64,000 nt of DNA from Alphaproteobacteria bacterium (lineage in GTDB: Bacteria > Pseudomonadota > Alphaproteobacteria > SMXS01), in assembly GCA_028284945.1 (NCBI GenBank), contig JANQQJ010000041.1:1-64000 (forward strand), given 5' to 3'. Position 1 is the stretch's first letter. Every line of letters begins with the position of its first letter. This document shows positions 1-8,541 of this stretch, one piece after another. Made by a program: the position numbers and the translations under genes. Below the pieces are notes generated by a model that was not told the DNA's origin, ran no database searches, and saw only the letters and a list, made by a program, of their open reading frames with translations.

Positions 1-67
1 TCACCGAGGTTCCGGTTTTTGTCGCCGCGCCCGATACCCCCCGCGACAAAAACCGGAACGTCGGTGA
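1..67. repeat. Foldback inverted repeat at the left edge
   Basis: Bases 1-27 are the reverse complement of bases 41-67 with two mismatches (positions 8 and 26), leaving a 13-nt loop. The repeat starts exactly at base 1 and lies inside the nitronate monooxygenase frame, where it replaces the expected protein sequence. A contig-end foldback or chimera is the simplest reading; a real inverted duplication is less likely. Confidence 0.75.
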
Positions 68-587
68 TATGCGGCAACATCTCTTGCGCCGGCACCGCCG
101 TCGACACAGGCCCGATGTGACCGCCTGCCTCACTGCCTTCGATCACCAGCGCGTCCACACCACTGCGGATCAGCTTTTTGCCCAGCGCGAGCGCCGGCGT
201 GAAACATATCAGCTTGGCACCGAATTCCTTGACCGCCTCAATCGCGCTGCCGGGCGGGAGGCCGCCTGCGAGGACGACATGACCAACCTGGCGTTCACGG
301 CAGACATCGATCAGGTCGGACAGCTGAGGATGCATCGTAATCAGGTTCACGCCAAAGGGCTTGTCGGTCATTGTGGCGGTCGCCGCGATCTCCTGATCCA
401 GCAATTCCGGCGTCATCGACCCGCACGCGATCACCCCGAAACCGCCGGCATTGGATATTGCCGAGACCAGATTGCGTTCCGACACCCAGGTCATTGCGCC
501 ACCCAGAACCGCATAGCGCGTGCCCAGGAAATCGCAGCCCCTGCGCCACAGCGCGTCCAGCCGCTCTGTCCCCCTGGTTTCTGTCAT
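1..587 (-). CDS. Nitronate monooxygenase-like FMN protein (3' end cut by window edge)
   Basis: Translating the minus strand from the ATG at 587 gives a TIM-barrel flavoprotein of the nitronate monooxygenase (2-nitropropane dioxygenase) family. Visible family segments are an N-terminal RYAVLGGAMTWVSE-like stretch, SNAGGFGVIACGSM, GSEAGGHIGP (FMN/phosphate loop, about residue 150) and VPVFVAGGIGRG. Such enzymes oxidise alkyl nitronates with FMN and O2; the related enoyl-ACP reductase FabK is an alternative that this fragment does not exclude. The start lies 3 bp after the lysC stop, so the two are probably cotranscribed. About 195 codons are present of a usual 310-350. The final residues after GIGRG do not look like the family and come from an inverted duplication at the window end, so the reliable coding part stops near position 28. 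Confidence 0.8.
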   Translation of the reverse strand, partial: MTETRGTERLDALWRRGCDFLGTRYAVLGGAMTWVSERNLVSAISNAGGFGVIACGSMTPELLDQEIAATATMTDKPFGVNLITMHPQLSDLIDVCRERQVGHVVLAGGLPPGSAIEAVKEFGAKLICFTPALALGKKLIRSGVDALVIEGSEAGGHIGPVSTAVPAQEMLPHITDVPVFVAGGIGRGDKNRNLG

Positions 588-590
588 GCC

Positions 591-1808
591 TTAGGCCGAA
601 TCGAGTTGATAGGCCGCGTGGAGCGTCCGAAGCGCCAGTTCCGTATAATCCGCGGCGATCAACACACTGATCTTGATCTCTGACGTCGAGATCACCTGGA
701 TATTGATCCCCTTGTCTGCAAGGGCGGCGAACATCTTGCTGGCGATCCCTGCATGGCTGCGCATGCCGACACCGATCACAGACACTTTAACGACATTGTC
801 GTCCGTCGTGACCGCACGATAGCCGAGTTCACCCTGCAGCCCTTCGATCACGGAAAGCGACCGGGCTAGGTCAGTGCGCGGCACGGTAAAGGTGAGGTCC
901 GTCGTCGCATCGTCCGCGACATTCTGGACGATCATATCGACATTGATATTGGCGTCCGCCAGGGGACTGAAAATCGCCGCCGACACTCCCGGCCGGTCAG
1001 CCACGCCCTGCAAGGTGATCTTGGCTTCGTCGCTCGAGTAAGCAACGCCGCTAATGTCTGCCTGTTCCACGATCTGGTCCTCATCGACTACGAGCGTACC
1101 GGGTACATCATTGAAGCTGGAGCGCACCTGCACGGGCACTTTGAAGCGCATCGCAAGTTCGACAGACCGTGTCTGCAGAACCTTTGCCCCCAGCGATGCC
1201 ATCTCCAGCATCTCTTCATAAGTAATTTTATCGAGCTTGCGGGCCTGCGCAACGATCCTGGGGTCAGTGGTATAGATCCCATCGACATCAGTATAGATGT
1301 CACACCGGTCCGCCTTTAGTGCGGCAGCGAGAGCGACGGCGCTGGTGTCCGACCCGCCGCGCCCCAACGTGGTGATCCGGCCGTCCGGGCCGATGCCCTG
1401 AAAACCTGCCAGAACAGCGACTTGACCCTCGCTCAACCGCTGATCAAGATCATCGGCCTCGATCTCCAGAATACGTGCCGATCCATGCGCGTCCGTCGTG
1501 CGCACCGGGATCTGCCAGCCCAGCCAGGAACGTGCATCGACACCCATGTCCTGAAGCACAATGGCCAACAGACCACTGGTCACCTGCTCGCCCGAGGCGA
1601 CAACGGAATCATATTCGCGGGCATCATAAAGCGCCGAGGACTGAGTCACCCAGTCGACCAGCTGGTTTGTGGTTCCGGCCATGGCCGACACAACAACTGC
1701 AACCTGATCGCCTGCGTCCACGGCGCGCTTGACCTTGGTGGCGACATTCCGGATGCACTCCAGGTCTGCCACTGAGGTTCCACCGAATTTCTTGACTACT
1801 CGCGCCAT
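591..1808 (-). CDS. lysC: Aspartate kinase
   Basis: Phosphorylates L-aspartate with ATP, the first step towards lysine, diaminopimelate, threonine and methionine. The 405-residue product has the KFGGTS nucleotide motif at residues 7-12, the GRGGSDTSAVA loop near 155, and two C-terminal ACT domains (about 265-340 and 345-405), the second with a typical VGVGMRSHAGIASKMF start. ACT domains usually carry feedback inhibition by lysine and threonine. The ATG at 1808 fits the family N-terminus (MARVVKKFGGTS) better than the in-frame TTG six bases upstream. It is divergent from ubiG and is followed after 3 bp by the nitronate monooxygenase-like gene. Confidence 0.96.
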   Translation of the reverse strand: MARVVKKFGGTSVADLECIRNVATKVKRAVDAGDQVAVVVSAMAGTTNQLVDWVTQSSALYDAREYDSVVASGEQVTSGLLAIVLQDMGVDARSWLGWQIPVRTTDAHGSARILEIEADDLDQRLSEGQVAVLAGFQGIGPDGRITTLGRGGSDTSAVALAAALKADRCDIYTDVDGIYTTDPRIVAQARKLDKITYEEMLEMASLGAKVLQTRSVELAMRFKVPVQVRSSFNDVPGTLVVDEDQIVEQADISGVAYSSDEAKITLQGVADRPGVSAAIFSPLADANINVDMIVQNVADDATTDLTFTVPRTDLARSLSVIEGLQGELGYRAVTTDDNVVKVSVIGVGMRSHAGIASKMFAALADKGINIQVISTSEIKISVLIAADYTELALRTLHAAYQLDSA

Positions 1809-1946
1809 TGCCAACCACGTAAGAGGTGATCACCGTCCGCCAACGGCGGCAGGCAGTGTCACCGATTTGTTGCTTGCCCTTAAAAAGCCGGCCCCTACAT
1901 ACTCGGTAGCCCAACGCCGTGCAAGCCACGCAGGAGACAGGTTTTC

Positions 1947-2699
1947 ATGCCTGAGACCAATACATCGAGCGTCGATCCGCAAGAGGTCGAACGCTTTGAG
2001 GCGATGGCCGATTTGTGGTGGGACGCAGCAGGACCATTCAAACCGCTACACAAGTTCAACCCGGTTCGCCTGGCATTCATCAGGGAACATGTCGCCGGCC
2101 ACTGGGACCGTGATCCAACCAGCCTTAAACCTCTGACCGGTCTTCGGCTGCTCGACATCGGATGCGGCGGCGGCTTGATGTCCGAACCAATGTGCCGATT
2201 GGGTGCGCGAGTCACGGGCATTGACCCGTCGGAAAAAAACACCGGTACCGCGCAGCTCCATGCGACTCAGATGAGCCTGGAGATCGACTACCGTGCAACC
2301 ACGGCAGAAGACCTGGCCGCGGCGGGCGAACAGTTCGATGTCGTTCTCAATCTTGAGGTGGTCGAGCATGTCGCCGATGTTCAAGGATTTATGAACGCGT
2401 CTGCCGAATTGTTGGTGCCGGGCGGCATCATGATCTGCGCAACCATCAGCCGGACGCTCAAGAGCCTTGCGATGGCTAAGATCGGGGCTGAATACATTTT
2501 GCGCTGGTTGCCCGCGGGAACGCATGACTGGCGGAAGTTTCTGACCCCGTCCGAACTGACCGGACATCTTCGTGAAGCAGGGCTGAGCGTCACAAAGCTG
2601 CAGGGCTTGAGTTACAGTCCGCTCAAGGATGCATGGGGGCGGTCCGGCGATCTGAATGTCAATTATATGCTGGTGGCCGTAAAGCCGGGCCAGGGCTGA
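1947..2699 (+). CDS. ubiG: Ubiquinone biosynthesis O-methyltransferase
   Basis: S-adenosylmethionine-dependent enzyme that performs both O-methylations of the ubiquinone ring, so the organism respires with ubiquinone. In 250 residues it shows LDIGCGGG (69-75), the SAM-binding glycine loop, then the UbiG-typical GIDPSEKN and a VLNLEVVEHV segment. The start has a good upstream AGGAGA. It is divergent from lysC with a 138-bp shared promoter region, an arrangement common in alphaproteobacteria, and converges on the DUF1178 gene. Confidence 0.96.
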   Translation: MPETNTSSVDPQEVERFEAMADLWWDAAGPFKPLHKFNPVRLAFIREHVAGHWDRDPTSLKPLTGLRLLDIGCGGGLMSEPMCRLGARVTGIDPSEKNTGTAQLHATQMSLEIDYRATTAEDLAAAGEQFDVVLNLEVVEHVADVQGFMNASAELLVPGGIMICATISRTLKSLAMAKIGAEYILRWLPAGTHDWRKFLTPSELTGHLREAGLSVTKLQGLSYSPLKDAWGRSGDLNVNYMLVAVKPGQG

Positions 2700-2712
2700 T
2701 CAGGGCCGTCAC

Positions 2713-3141
2713 TCAGGCGTCGCTGGTCGGCACCCAGGGAATTGGCATGACCGGTATACCGTCCTCGACAAGGTCTTCGGCCTCCTCACGCGTGGCGTCG
2801 CCATAGATGCCACGCTCTTCGGACTCGCCCTTGTGAATGCGCCGGGCTTCTTTGGCAAACTCATCCCCGACATAGTCGCAATTCTCTTCGACGCCCCGCC
2901 GCATTTCCATCAATGTCCGGCGCACCTCGGCCTTGACCATTTCCGGCGACACCGGCGGTTCGCTTTGGTCCTGACGCACTGCAATATTGGGCGCCATGAT
3001 CGCTTTCTTGATGTCGGTACTGCTGCAAAACGGGCACAAAATCTCGCCCGCAACGGCCTGGGAATCGTAAGTCCCGCTGTCCGCGAACCACCCCTCGAAG
3101 TGTTGCGCGCACGCACCGCACTTAAGTTCATACTTAATCAA
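2713..3141 (-). CDS. DUF1178 family zinc-ribbon-like protein
   Basis: A protein of about 142 residues matching DUF1178: it opens with IKYELKCGACAQHFEGWF, then CPFCSSTDIKKAIMAPNI, giving two CxxC pairs that probably bind zinc, and ends in a charged helical region. No biochemical function is established for the family. The start is uncertain: the frame opens with a TTG at 3153, but family members usually begin M-I-K/R-Y, so I use the TTG at 3141 (residue before IKY) with GGGG just upstream. It is convergent with ubiG (13-bp gap). Confidence 0.85.
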   Translation of the reverse strand: MIKYELKCGACAQHFEGWFADSGTYDSQAVAGEILCPFCSSTDIKKAIMAPNIAVRQDQSEPPVSPEMVKAEVRRTLMEMRRGVEENCDYVGDEFAKEARRIHKGESEERGIYGDATREEAEDLVEDGIPVMPIPWVPTSDA

Positions 3142-3181
3142 GTTGCACCCCAATATCTCCCCGGCCCCAGCGACCTTGATC

Positions 3182-4084
3182 TTACAATTCCCTTAGAAAT
3201 GCAACGATTACCTGCGCCAGCTCCTCGCCTTTGTCTTCTTGCAGGAAGTGGCCTGCTTGGGTGATGGTCGTATGCGGCTGGCCCTTGGTGCCGGGAATGC
3301 GTGCCCGAAGCAGTTTGTCGCCGCCCGCGCTGATCGGGTCCGAATCACTGAAAACAGTGAGCCACGGGGTCTCCAGCGCCGACAGAACCTCCCAGGCTTT
3401 CAAGTTAGCGGTGACCGCCGGATTATCCTTTGTCACTGGCACCAGCATTGGAAACTGGCGCGCGCCCTCCTTATAGGTTTCGTCAGGAAATGGCGCGTCA
3501 TAGGCGGCGATCACTTCATCAGGCAGATCACTGACACACCCGCCATTGACGATCGCGCCGACGCCAAAGACCGGCGTTTCCTGCGAGAACTTCTGCCAGG
3601 CCATGAAAGCGTCTCCAGCAGCGTCACCTACCGGGAGCCCGGTGTTCCCGGTCACAACGCGCGCAAACCGGCCAGGGTGTTCAGCGACCAGCCGCATACC
3701 GATCAATCCACCCCAGTCCTGGCACATCAACGTAATGTCGCGCAGATCGAGCTGTTCGATAACGCTGAGCATCCAGGCGACATGGCGTTCATAAGTATAG
3801 TCTTCGCGGCGGGCCGGTTTGTCAGAGCGGCCAAATCCCGGCAGGTCTGGAGCGATCGCGCGCAGACCAGCGTCGGCAAAGACCGGGATCATCTTGCGAT
3901 AGAGGTATGACCAGCTCGGTTCGCCATGGAGGCACAAGACGACTTGTCCATCTGCCGGCCCCTCGTCAACATAGTGAACCCTTAAGTCACCGCCCTCCCC
4001 ATCCGGCACATCAAGATAGTGTGGCTGAAACGGATAGCCCGGCAGGTTTTCAAAACGATCATCGGGTGTGCGGAGAACATCCAT
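3182..4084 (-). CDS. dhmA: Haloalkane dehalogenase (HLD-I / DhmA type)
   Basis: Alpha/beta-hydrolase of 300 residues that would hydrolyse carbon-halogen bonds in haloalkanes, giving an alcohol and halide. Key residues visible: HGEP (53-56, oxyanion region), nucleophile D123 in CQDWGG with the halide-binding W124 next to it, a second candidate halide-binding Trp in the cap (W163), a candidate catalytic acid in FSDSDP (D249) and catalytic H279 in AGHF. The N-terminus (MDVLRTPDDRFENLPGYPF) matches type-1 dehalogenases closely. An epoxide hydrolase is the main alternative, but the Trp after the nucleophile and the HLD-I N-terminus favour dehalogenase. It is a single gene between a DUF1178 gene and a divergent methyltransferase. 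Confidence 0.87.
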   Translation of the reverse strand: MDVLRTPDDRFENLPGYPFQPHYLDVPDGEGGDLRVHYVDEGPADGQVVLCLHGEPSWSYLYRKMIPVFADAGLRAIAPDLPGFGRSDKPARREDYTYERHVAWMLSVIEQLDLRDITLMCQDWGGLIGMRLVAEHPGRFARVVTGNTGLPVGDAAGDAFMAWQKFSQETPVFGVGAIVNGGCVSDLPDEVIAAYDAPFPDETYKEGARQFPMLVPVTKDNPAVTANLKAWEVLSALETPWLTVFSDSDPISAGGDKLLRARIPGTKGQPHTTITQAGHFLQEDKGEELAQVIVAFLREL

Positions 4085-4130
4085 AAAAGGTCTTCCTTTG
4101 AAACGGCGGGATGCTTAGGGATTATCAATC

Positions 4131-4658
4131 ATGAGTACGCAACACACTGCAACTACACCCCCCAGCCCCTGGGTTGTCAATTACGCAGACCGGGTAAACG
4201 ACGGCAGCGACATATTGGATCTTGCCTGCGGCCGCGGCCGGCACACCCGGTTTTTTCTGGAGCGCGGCTGCCGGGTGATGGCCATTGACCTCAACATAGA
4301 AGGGCTATCCGACCTGATGGGCGACCCAGGCCTGGCGGTTCTTGAAGTCGATCTGGAGAATGGTCCATGGCCCATCGGTAATGCGGAGTTCGATGCGGTC
4401 GTCGTGACCAACTACCTTTGGCGGCCCCTGTTTCCGCGTATTCGCGACGCTGTGCGTGCGGGTGGATTGGTGATCTATGAGACGTTTGCAGAGGGCAATG
4501 AACGGTTCGGCAAGCCGTCCAATCCGGATTACTTGCTGAAAGAAGGCGAACTAAACGATTGGTTCAGCGACTGGAAAGTCTTGGGCTATGAGCACACTGA
4601 GGAGACTGACCCGCGGCCCGCGATGGTCCAGCGGATCTGTGCGGTGAAGCCCAGTTAA
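4131..4658 (+). CDS. Class I SAM-dependent methyltransferase
   Basis: A compact 175-residue Rossmann methyltransferase with the SAM motif LDLACGRGRHTRFF (29 onward), an acidic strand end in MAIDLN, and a post-motif region ending VIYETFAEGNERFGKPSNP. This last stretch resembles small TehB-like methyltransferases, but the substrate cannot be read from sequence. Divergent from the dehalogenase with a 46-bp gap. Its TAA overlaps the stop of the convergent nitrilase-superfamily gene by 4 bp (TTAA). Confidence 0.85.
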   Translation: MSTQHTATTPPSPWVVNYADRVNDGSDILDLACGRGRHTRFFLERGCRVMAIDLNIEGLSDLMGDPGLAVLEVDLENGPWPIGNAEFDAVVVTNYLWRPLFPRIRDAVRAGGLVIYETFAEGNERFGKPSNPDYLLKEGELNDWFSDWKVLGYEHTEETDPRPAMVQRICAVKPS

Positions 4659-5479
4659 ACGACCCGAACGTCACGGTCATGGGTCAGTGATGGAACGCGG
4701 CCCCGCGCTTTTGCGACGGCGGCCGGATCAATATCAGCAATGATATAACCAACGTCAGTGTCGGCATCCGCGAGCACCTTGCCCCAAGGGTCGATGATCA
4801 GCGAATGACCATAAGTGTCGCGCCCATTGTCATGGGTACCGGTCTGCGCGGCAGCAAAAACAAAACAGGTATTTTCAATTGCCCGCGCCCGCAGCAGCAC
4901 GTGCCAATGCGCTTCACCGGTTACGCGGGTGAAGGCTGATGGCACGCATAGATATGATGCACCTGCCTTGGCAAGTGCCCGGTAGAGATAGGGAAAGCGC
5001 AAGTCATAACAGACCGAAAGACCTAGTGTTCCCCACGGCAGGTCGGTGACAACAGCGTTAGTCCCGGGCTGGTAATTCTTTGATTCTCTGTAACTTTCAC
5101 CGCCGGGCAGGTCGACGTCGAACATATGGATTTTGTCATAGGTTGCTTTGATCGCGCCCGAGGGATCAATGACATAGGACCGGTTGGCGATCTTGGTGTC
5201 TGAGAGTTTGATCGGCAACGAACCGGTATGCAGCCAAACATCCAATTCATCGGCCAGCGCCTGAAACGCTTTCAAGGCGGGATCATTGTCTTCCTCACAG
5301 GCGCGGGCGAACAGGATCTTCGAGCGCGTTTCCATCAACGACACCACTTCAGGCAGCATGATGAAGTCGGCGCCATCGGCACGCGCCGCGCAGGACAGCT
5401 CCTGTACCGTCTTGATATTGGGATCGATCTCGTTGGTCGAGTTTGTTTGGATGCAGGCGGCTTTAAATCGGTCAGCCAT
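4655..5479 (-). CDS. Carbon-nitrogen hydrolase, Nit1/Nit2-like amidase
   Basis: Nitrilase-superfamily amidase of 274 residues with the full Glu-Lys-Cys triad: E44 in LPEVVS, K116 in YDKIHMFDVD and C157 in SVCYDLRFPYLYR. The YDKIHLFDVD and CYDLRFP signatures are those of Nit1/Nit2 enzymes (deaminated-glutathione amidase, omega-amidase), which clear mis-transaminated glutathione or glutamine. It follows grxC with a TGATG stop/start overlap, which links it to glutathione chemistry in one transcript. Which amide is the true substrate is inference. Confidence 0.92.
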   Translation of the reverse strand: MADRFKAACIQTNSTNEIDPNIKTVQELSCAARADGADFIMLPEVVSLMETRSKILFARACEEDNDPALKAFQALADELDVWLHTGSLPIKLSDTKIANRSYVIDPSGAIKATYDKIHMFDVDLPGGESYRESKNYQPGTNAVVTDLPWGTLGLSVCYDLRFPYLYRALAKAGASYLCVPSAFTRVTGEAHWHVLLRARAIENTCFVFAAAQTGTHDNGRDTYGHSLIIDPWGKVLADADTDVGYIIADIDPAAVAKARGRVPSLTHDRDVRVV

Positions 5480-5736
5480 CAGGCGCTCAAAAGGTCGTCC
5501 AGTTCGCCTTGTCCCTCAAGGCCATAGAGCTCGTCACAGCCACCGACATGCACGTCACCAATAAAAATCTGAGGTACCGTGTTTTGCCCATTCGCCCGCT
5601 GCCGCATCTCAGCCCTGACGTCAGGCTTCATATCGACGCTGATTTCGGTGAACGGCGCGCCCTTGCGCTTCAACAATTGCTTGGCGCGCGAGCAATAGCC
5701 GCAGAACATCGACGTATAGATTTCAACCTGTGCCAT
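5479..5736 (-). CDS. grxC: Glutaredoxin 3
   Basis: Glutathione-dependent thiol-disulfide oxidoreductase of 85 residues, with a CGYC active site (C12, C15), cis-Pro region TVPQIFI and a GGCDEL glutathione-binding turn. I use the ATG at 5736; an upstream in-frame start adds 14 residues that do not fit the family. It lies 38 bp downstream of comF and is coupled by one base to the nitrilase-like gene. Confidence 0.94.
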   Translation of the reverse strand: MAQVEIYTSMFCGYCSRAKQLLKRKGAPFTEISVDMKPDVRAEMRQRANGQNTVPQIFIGDVHVGGCDELYGLEGQGELDDLLSA

Positions 5737-5774
5737 GGCACCTGTACCCCTGACCGACCGAGGCTCAATATAGG

Positions 5775-6515
5775 TCAACGGCCCGGCAGCGCAACCCGCG
5801 CCAGGGTCAACACATCGACCGCGGATGCGCCCGCGCGTAACAGGGTGCGCGCGCAGTGCTCTGCGGTTGCACCCGTCGTCAGCACGTCATCGATCAACAG
5901 GACGCGGCGCGCCTCGACCCGCTCTTTCCAGCGAGCGTTGAGGGCAAAGGCACCGGCAACATTTTTCCCCCGCTGATTGCGGGTCAACCGGCCCTGACTG
6001 GGTGTCTGCCGGGTCCGCACCAAAAGATCAGCACAAAACGGCTTTTCCGCCAGCCGCGCGACGGCCTTTCCCAGAACTGCCGACTGATTGAATCGCCGCG
6101 AGAAAAGCCGGCGCCAATGTAAAGGCACGGGCGCGACAAGATCCGCATCCGCAAGCAGATCGCTGCCGGCGCGGGCCATCCAGCCGGCATAGGCAGGTGC
6201 CGGATCGAGCCGGTCTGCATGCTTGAATTTCAGAATCAGCGACCGGCTGAAGTCGCCATAGAGCATCACCGCCCTGGCTCGTTCATATGACGGCGGATCG
6301 CGCATACACGCTAGGCATAGGCTTTCCGGACCGGAATCGAATTCCAGCGGCACGCCGCAGCAAGCGCACCACGGCGTTTCGATGAACTTGATCTGCCCCC
6401 AACACTGGGGACACAGGAACCCGTGGGTTTCGACCAGGGCCATGCAGGACGGACATTGAGGCGGGAACACCGCATCGACCAGTTTTCGACCTATTGAGTG
6501 AATCATCTGCTGCAT
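5775..6515 (-). CDS. comF: ComF family phosphoribosyltransferase-like protein
   Basis: A 246-residue protein with two N-terminal zinc ribbons (C21/C24, C35/C38, C50/C53, C67/C70) and a C-terminal type-I phosphoribosyltransferase fold with the PRPP-binding VLLIDDVLTTGAT at 205-217. ComF is needed for DNA uptake in naturally competent bacteria; its catalytic role, if any, is not settled. The gene heads the comF-grxC-amidase operon and is divergent from an NDUFAF5-like gene. Confidence 0.93.
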   Translation of the reverse strand: MQQMIHSIGRKLVDAVFPPQCPSCMALVETHGFLCPQCWGQIKFIETPWCACCGVPLEFDSGPESLCLACMRDPPSYERARAVMLYGDFSRSLILKFKHADRLDPAPAYAGWMARAGSDLLADADLVAPVPLHWRRLFSRRFNQSAVLGKAVARLAEKPFCADLLVRTRQTPSQGRLTRNQRGKNVAGAFALNARWKERVEARRVLLIDDVLTTGATAEHCARTLLRAGASAVDVLTLARVALPGR

Positions 6516-6570
6516 GCCATGAACAATCTAACAGGTTGGCCCGCCAATGGCCCCATGCCATATAGCGGCC

Positions 6571-7503
6571 ATGGATTCACCAGCGCCCGGCATCGAGGTT
6601 TTCGACCGAGAATTGCTGCGCCGCCGACGCGACCGGCGCGCGGCTGATTTCAGTGACTTCACGTTCCTCAAGGAAGAAGTGTCTCGTCAACTGGCCGAGC
6701 GACTGGATGACATTCAGCGGATATTTCCCATTGCTGTCGACCTTGGCTGTCATACCGGATCGCTGGGCCACCTTCTGAACCGCCGTGATGATATCGAGAC
6801 ATTAGTTTCCTCTGATCTGTCGGCCTCGATGGTTCAAGCCGCGCCGGGCCATCGGGTCGTTGGTGATGAAGAAATGCTGCCCTTCGCCGATGAAAGCGTG
6901 AACCTGGTCGCCTCGGCCCTGGCACTGCATTGGGTGAACGACTTGCCCGGTGCCCTAATCCAGATTAACCGGGCCCTGAAACCTGATGGATTGTTTCTCG
7001 GCGCGCTGCTGGGCGGCTCGACCCTGCAGGAATTGCGTCAGGCGATGATGCAGGCTGAAATGGCGGTCGATGGCGGTGTTAGTCCGCGGGTGTCACCCTT
7101 TGTCGATATCCGCGACGCGGGCAGCCTGCTGCAACGCGCTGGTTTTGCGTTGCCCGTCACTGACAGCGACACGCTGACCGTCGACTATGGCGATGCGATT
7201 TCGCTGATGCGTGACCTGCAGGGGATGAGCGAAAGCAATCTGGTCAATGAACGCCGCCGCCAGCCAATGACCAAGCGGCTTCTCAGCGCAACCGCAGAGG
7301 CCTATCACGACCTCTACGCGCGCCCTGATGGCCGGGTTCCGGCGACCTTTGAGGTGATTACCTTGACCGGCTGGGCCCCGCATGAAAGCCAGCAGAAACC
7401 GCTGGCACCCGGTAGTGCAAAGATGCGCCTCGCCGAAGCGTTGAAAACAGAGGAAAAAAGCGCCGGTGAGAAGGCTGTCCCCACTACTCCAGATTCCACA
7501 TGA
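6571..7503 (+). CDS. NDUFAF5/BioC-like SAM-dependent protein
   Basis: About 310 residues. The N-terminus (VFDRELLRRRRDRRA) and the SAM region VDLGCHTGSLGHLL match the NDUFAF5 (C20orf7) branch, whose mitochondrial member hydroxylates an arginine of a complex I subunit during assembly. Bacterial members are often annotated as methyltransferases or BioC-like. A segment ALALHWVNDLPGALIQINRALKPDG is typical. Two in-frame ATGs exist (6547 and 6571); I prefer 6571 because the family N-terminus begins shortly before VFDR. The 3' end overlaps the convergent DUF2459 gene by 20 bp. Confidence 0.85.
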   Translation: MDSPAPGIEVFDRELLRRRRDRRAADFSDFTFLKEEVSRQLAERLDDIQRIFPIAVDLGCHTGSLGHLLNRRDDIETLVSSDLSASMVQAAPGHRVVGDEEMLPFADESVNLVASALALHWVNDLPGALIQINRALKPDGLFLGALLGGSTLQELRQAMMQAEMAVDGGVSPRVSPFVDIRDAGSLLQRAGFALPVTDSDTLTVDYGDAISLMRDLQGMSESNLVNERRRQPMTKRLLSATAEAYHDLYARPDGRVPATFEVITLTGWAPHESQQKPLAPGSAKMRLAEALKTEEKSAGEKAVPTTPDST

Positions 7504-8140
7504 CCCCATGGGGGAATGGTGACCATGCCGCCGTGGGAACACCCGCCTGTTTCAGTCCGTCATTCACCCATTCATTACATGTATAGAACGGCGTATAGGT
7601 GCCGAGCCCTTCAAGAAAAATGCCCGCCTGATCATAGAGCGCGCTGTCAACCGGGATCGGCGATCCATCTTCCAAGAAACGTATAGAGGTCTCGATAAAC
7701 AGGCTGATCTGACGGGCGTGGTCTTCGCCGATGTGGAGGCGACGTGTTCCTGGACCCGATGGAGCGGCATAAACCGGGCTGACGCGCATCAGAACATCGC
7801 TTTGCCAGAGCAACGCACCGATCGCGACGCCCAGATCAAAGTCGGCCCAAGTCGGTGTCTTCAGAAAGAATTCGCGTTCGCCCCAGCCAAACGCCAAATA
7901 GAGCGGCCTGGGGCCTGGCAACTGTTCGGCAACCACTGACAGAGGGCCCGCATCAGGTGTTTCGATGACGAATTCCAAATGGATACCGTTCGACTGGACG
8001 AAAATCTCAACCGGTCGATCCGGCGTATCCACGGTATCGCCAACCTGGATCGCAGCGCCCACCCAGGCGGCGACCATGTAAAGCAATCCAACACAGACCA
8101 GCGTAACCGCACCCCGCAGCAGCCAGCGCAGCAGGATCAC
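7484..8140 (-). CDS. DUF2459 family membrane-anchored protein
   Basis: A 218-residue protein with one N-terminal membrane helix (about 3-30) followed by an extracytoplasmic domain. HLEFVIE, YLAFGWGEREFF, TPTW and YNTCNEW-like (here FYTCNEWVNDGLKQAGV) features match DUF2459 (TIGR02117). The His/Cys-containing motifs look like a papain/NlpC-type hydrolase fold, but that is inference. Start is GTG at 8140, overlapping the mutT stop by 4 bp (GTGA), so it is the last gene of the argJ operon. Confidence 0.85.
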   Translation of the reverse strand: MILLRWLLRGAVTLVCVGLLYMVAAWVGAAIQVGDTVDTPDRPVEIFVQSNGIHLEFVIETPDAGPLSVVAEQLPGPRPLYLAFGWGEREFFLKTPTWADFDLGVAIGALLWQSDVLMRVSPVYAAPSGPGTRRLHIGEDHARQISLFIETSIRFLEDGSPIPVDSALYDQAGIFLEGLGTYTPFYTCNEWVNDGLKQAGVPTAAWSPFPHGVMWNLE

Positions 8141-8541
8141 AGCAAATCCCGCAACATGGCAATAAGCGGCGCATCTGCCGGCGGCATGTCGTAATCACTC
8201 AGCTTGCTGGGCCGCACCCACTTTAGCGCCTGATGTTCCAGCGCACGGGGAATGCCTTCCCACTTGCGGCAAACGTAGAGCGGCATCAGCAGATGAAAGT
8301 CGTCATAGGTATGGGAGGCAAAGGTAAACGGCGCCAGACAACTCTGCCACGTGTCGATGCCCAGCTCTTCGTCAAGCTCACGGATCAGTGTCGCTTCGGG
8401 GGTCTCATCCGCCTCGACCTTACCGCCCGGGAACTCCCATAGGCCCGCCATGGATTTCCCTTCCGGGCGCTGTGCAATCAGAACCCGGCCATCGACGTCG
8501 ACCAGCGCAACGGCCGCGACCAGCAGGATCGAATTAGTCAT
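8137..8541 (-). CDS. mutT: 8-oxo-dGTP diphosphatase, MutT-type Nudix hydrolase
   Basis: Nudix hydrolase of 134 residues with a complete Nudix box from G40 to I62 (GKVEADETPEATLIREL then DEELGI). The AQRPEGKSMAGLWEFPGGK lead-in is typical of MutT, which removes 8-oxo-dGTP from the nucleotide pool and limits A:T to C:G mutation. It overlaps the GNAT gene by 8 bp upstream and DUF2459 by 4 bp downstream. In alphaproteobacteria mutT often lies close to argJ and secA. Confidence 0.93.
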   Translation of the reverse strand: MTNSILLVAAVALVDVDGRVLIAQRPEGKSMAGLWEFPGGKVEADETPEATLIRELDEELGIDTWQSCLAPFTFASHTYDDFHLLMPLYVCRKWEGIPRALEHQALKWVRPSKLSDYDMPPADAPLIAMLRDLL

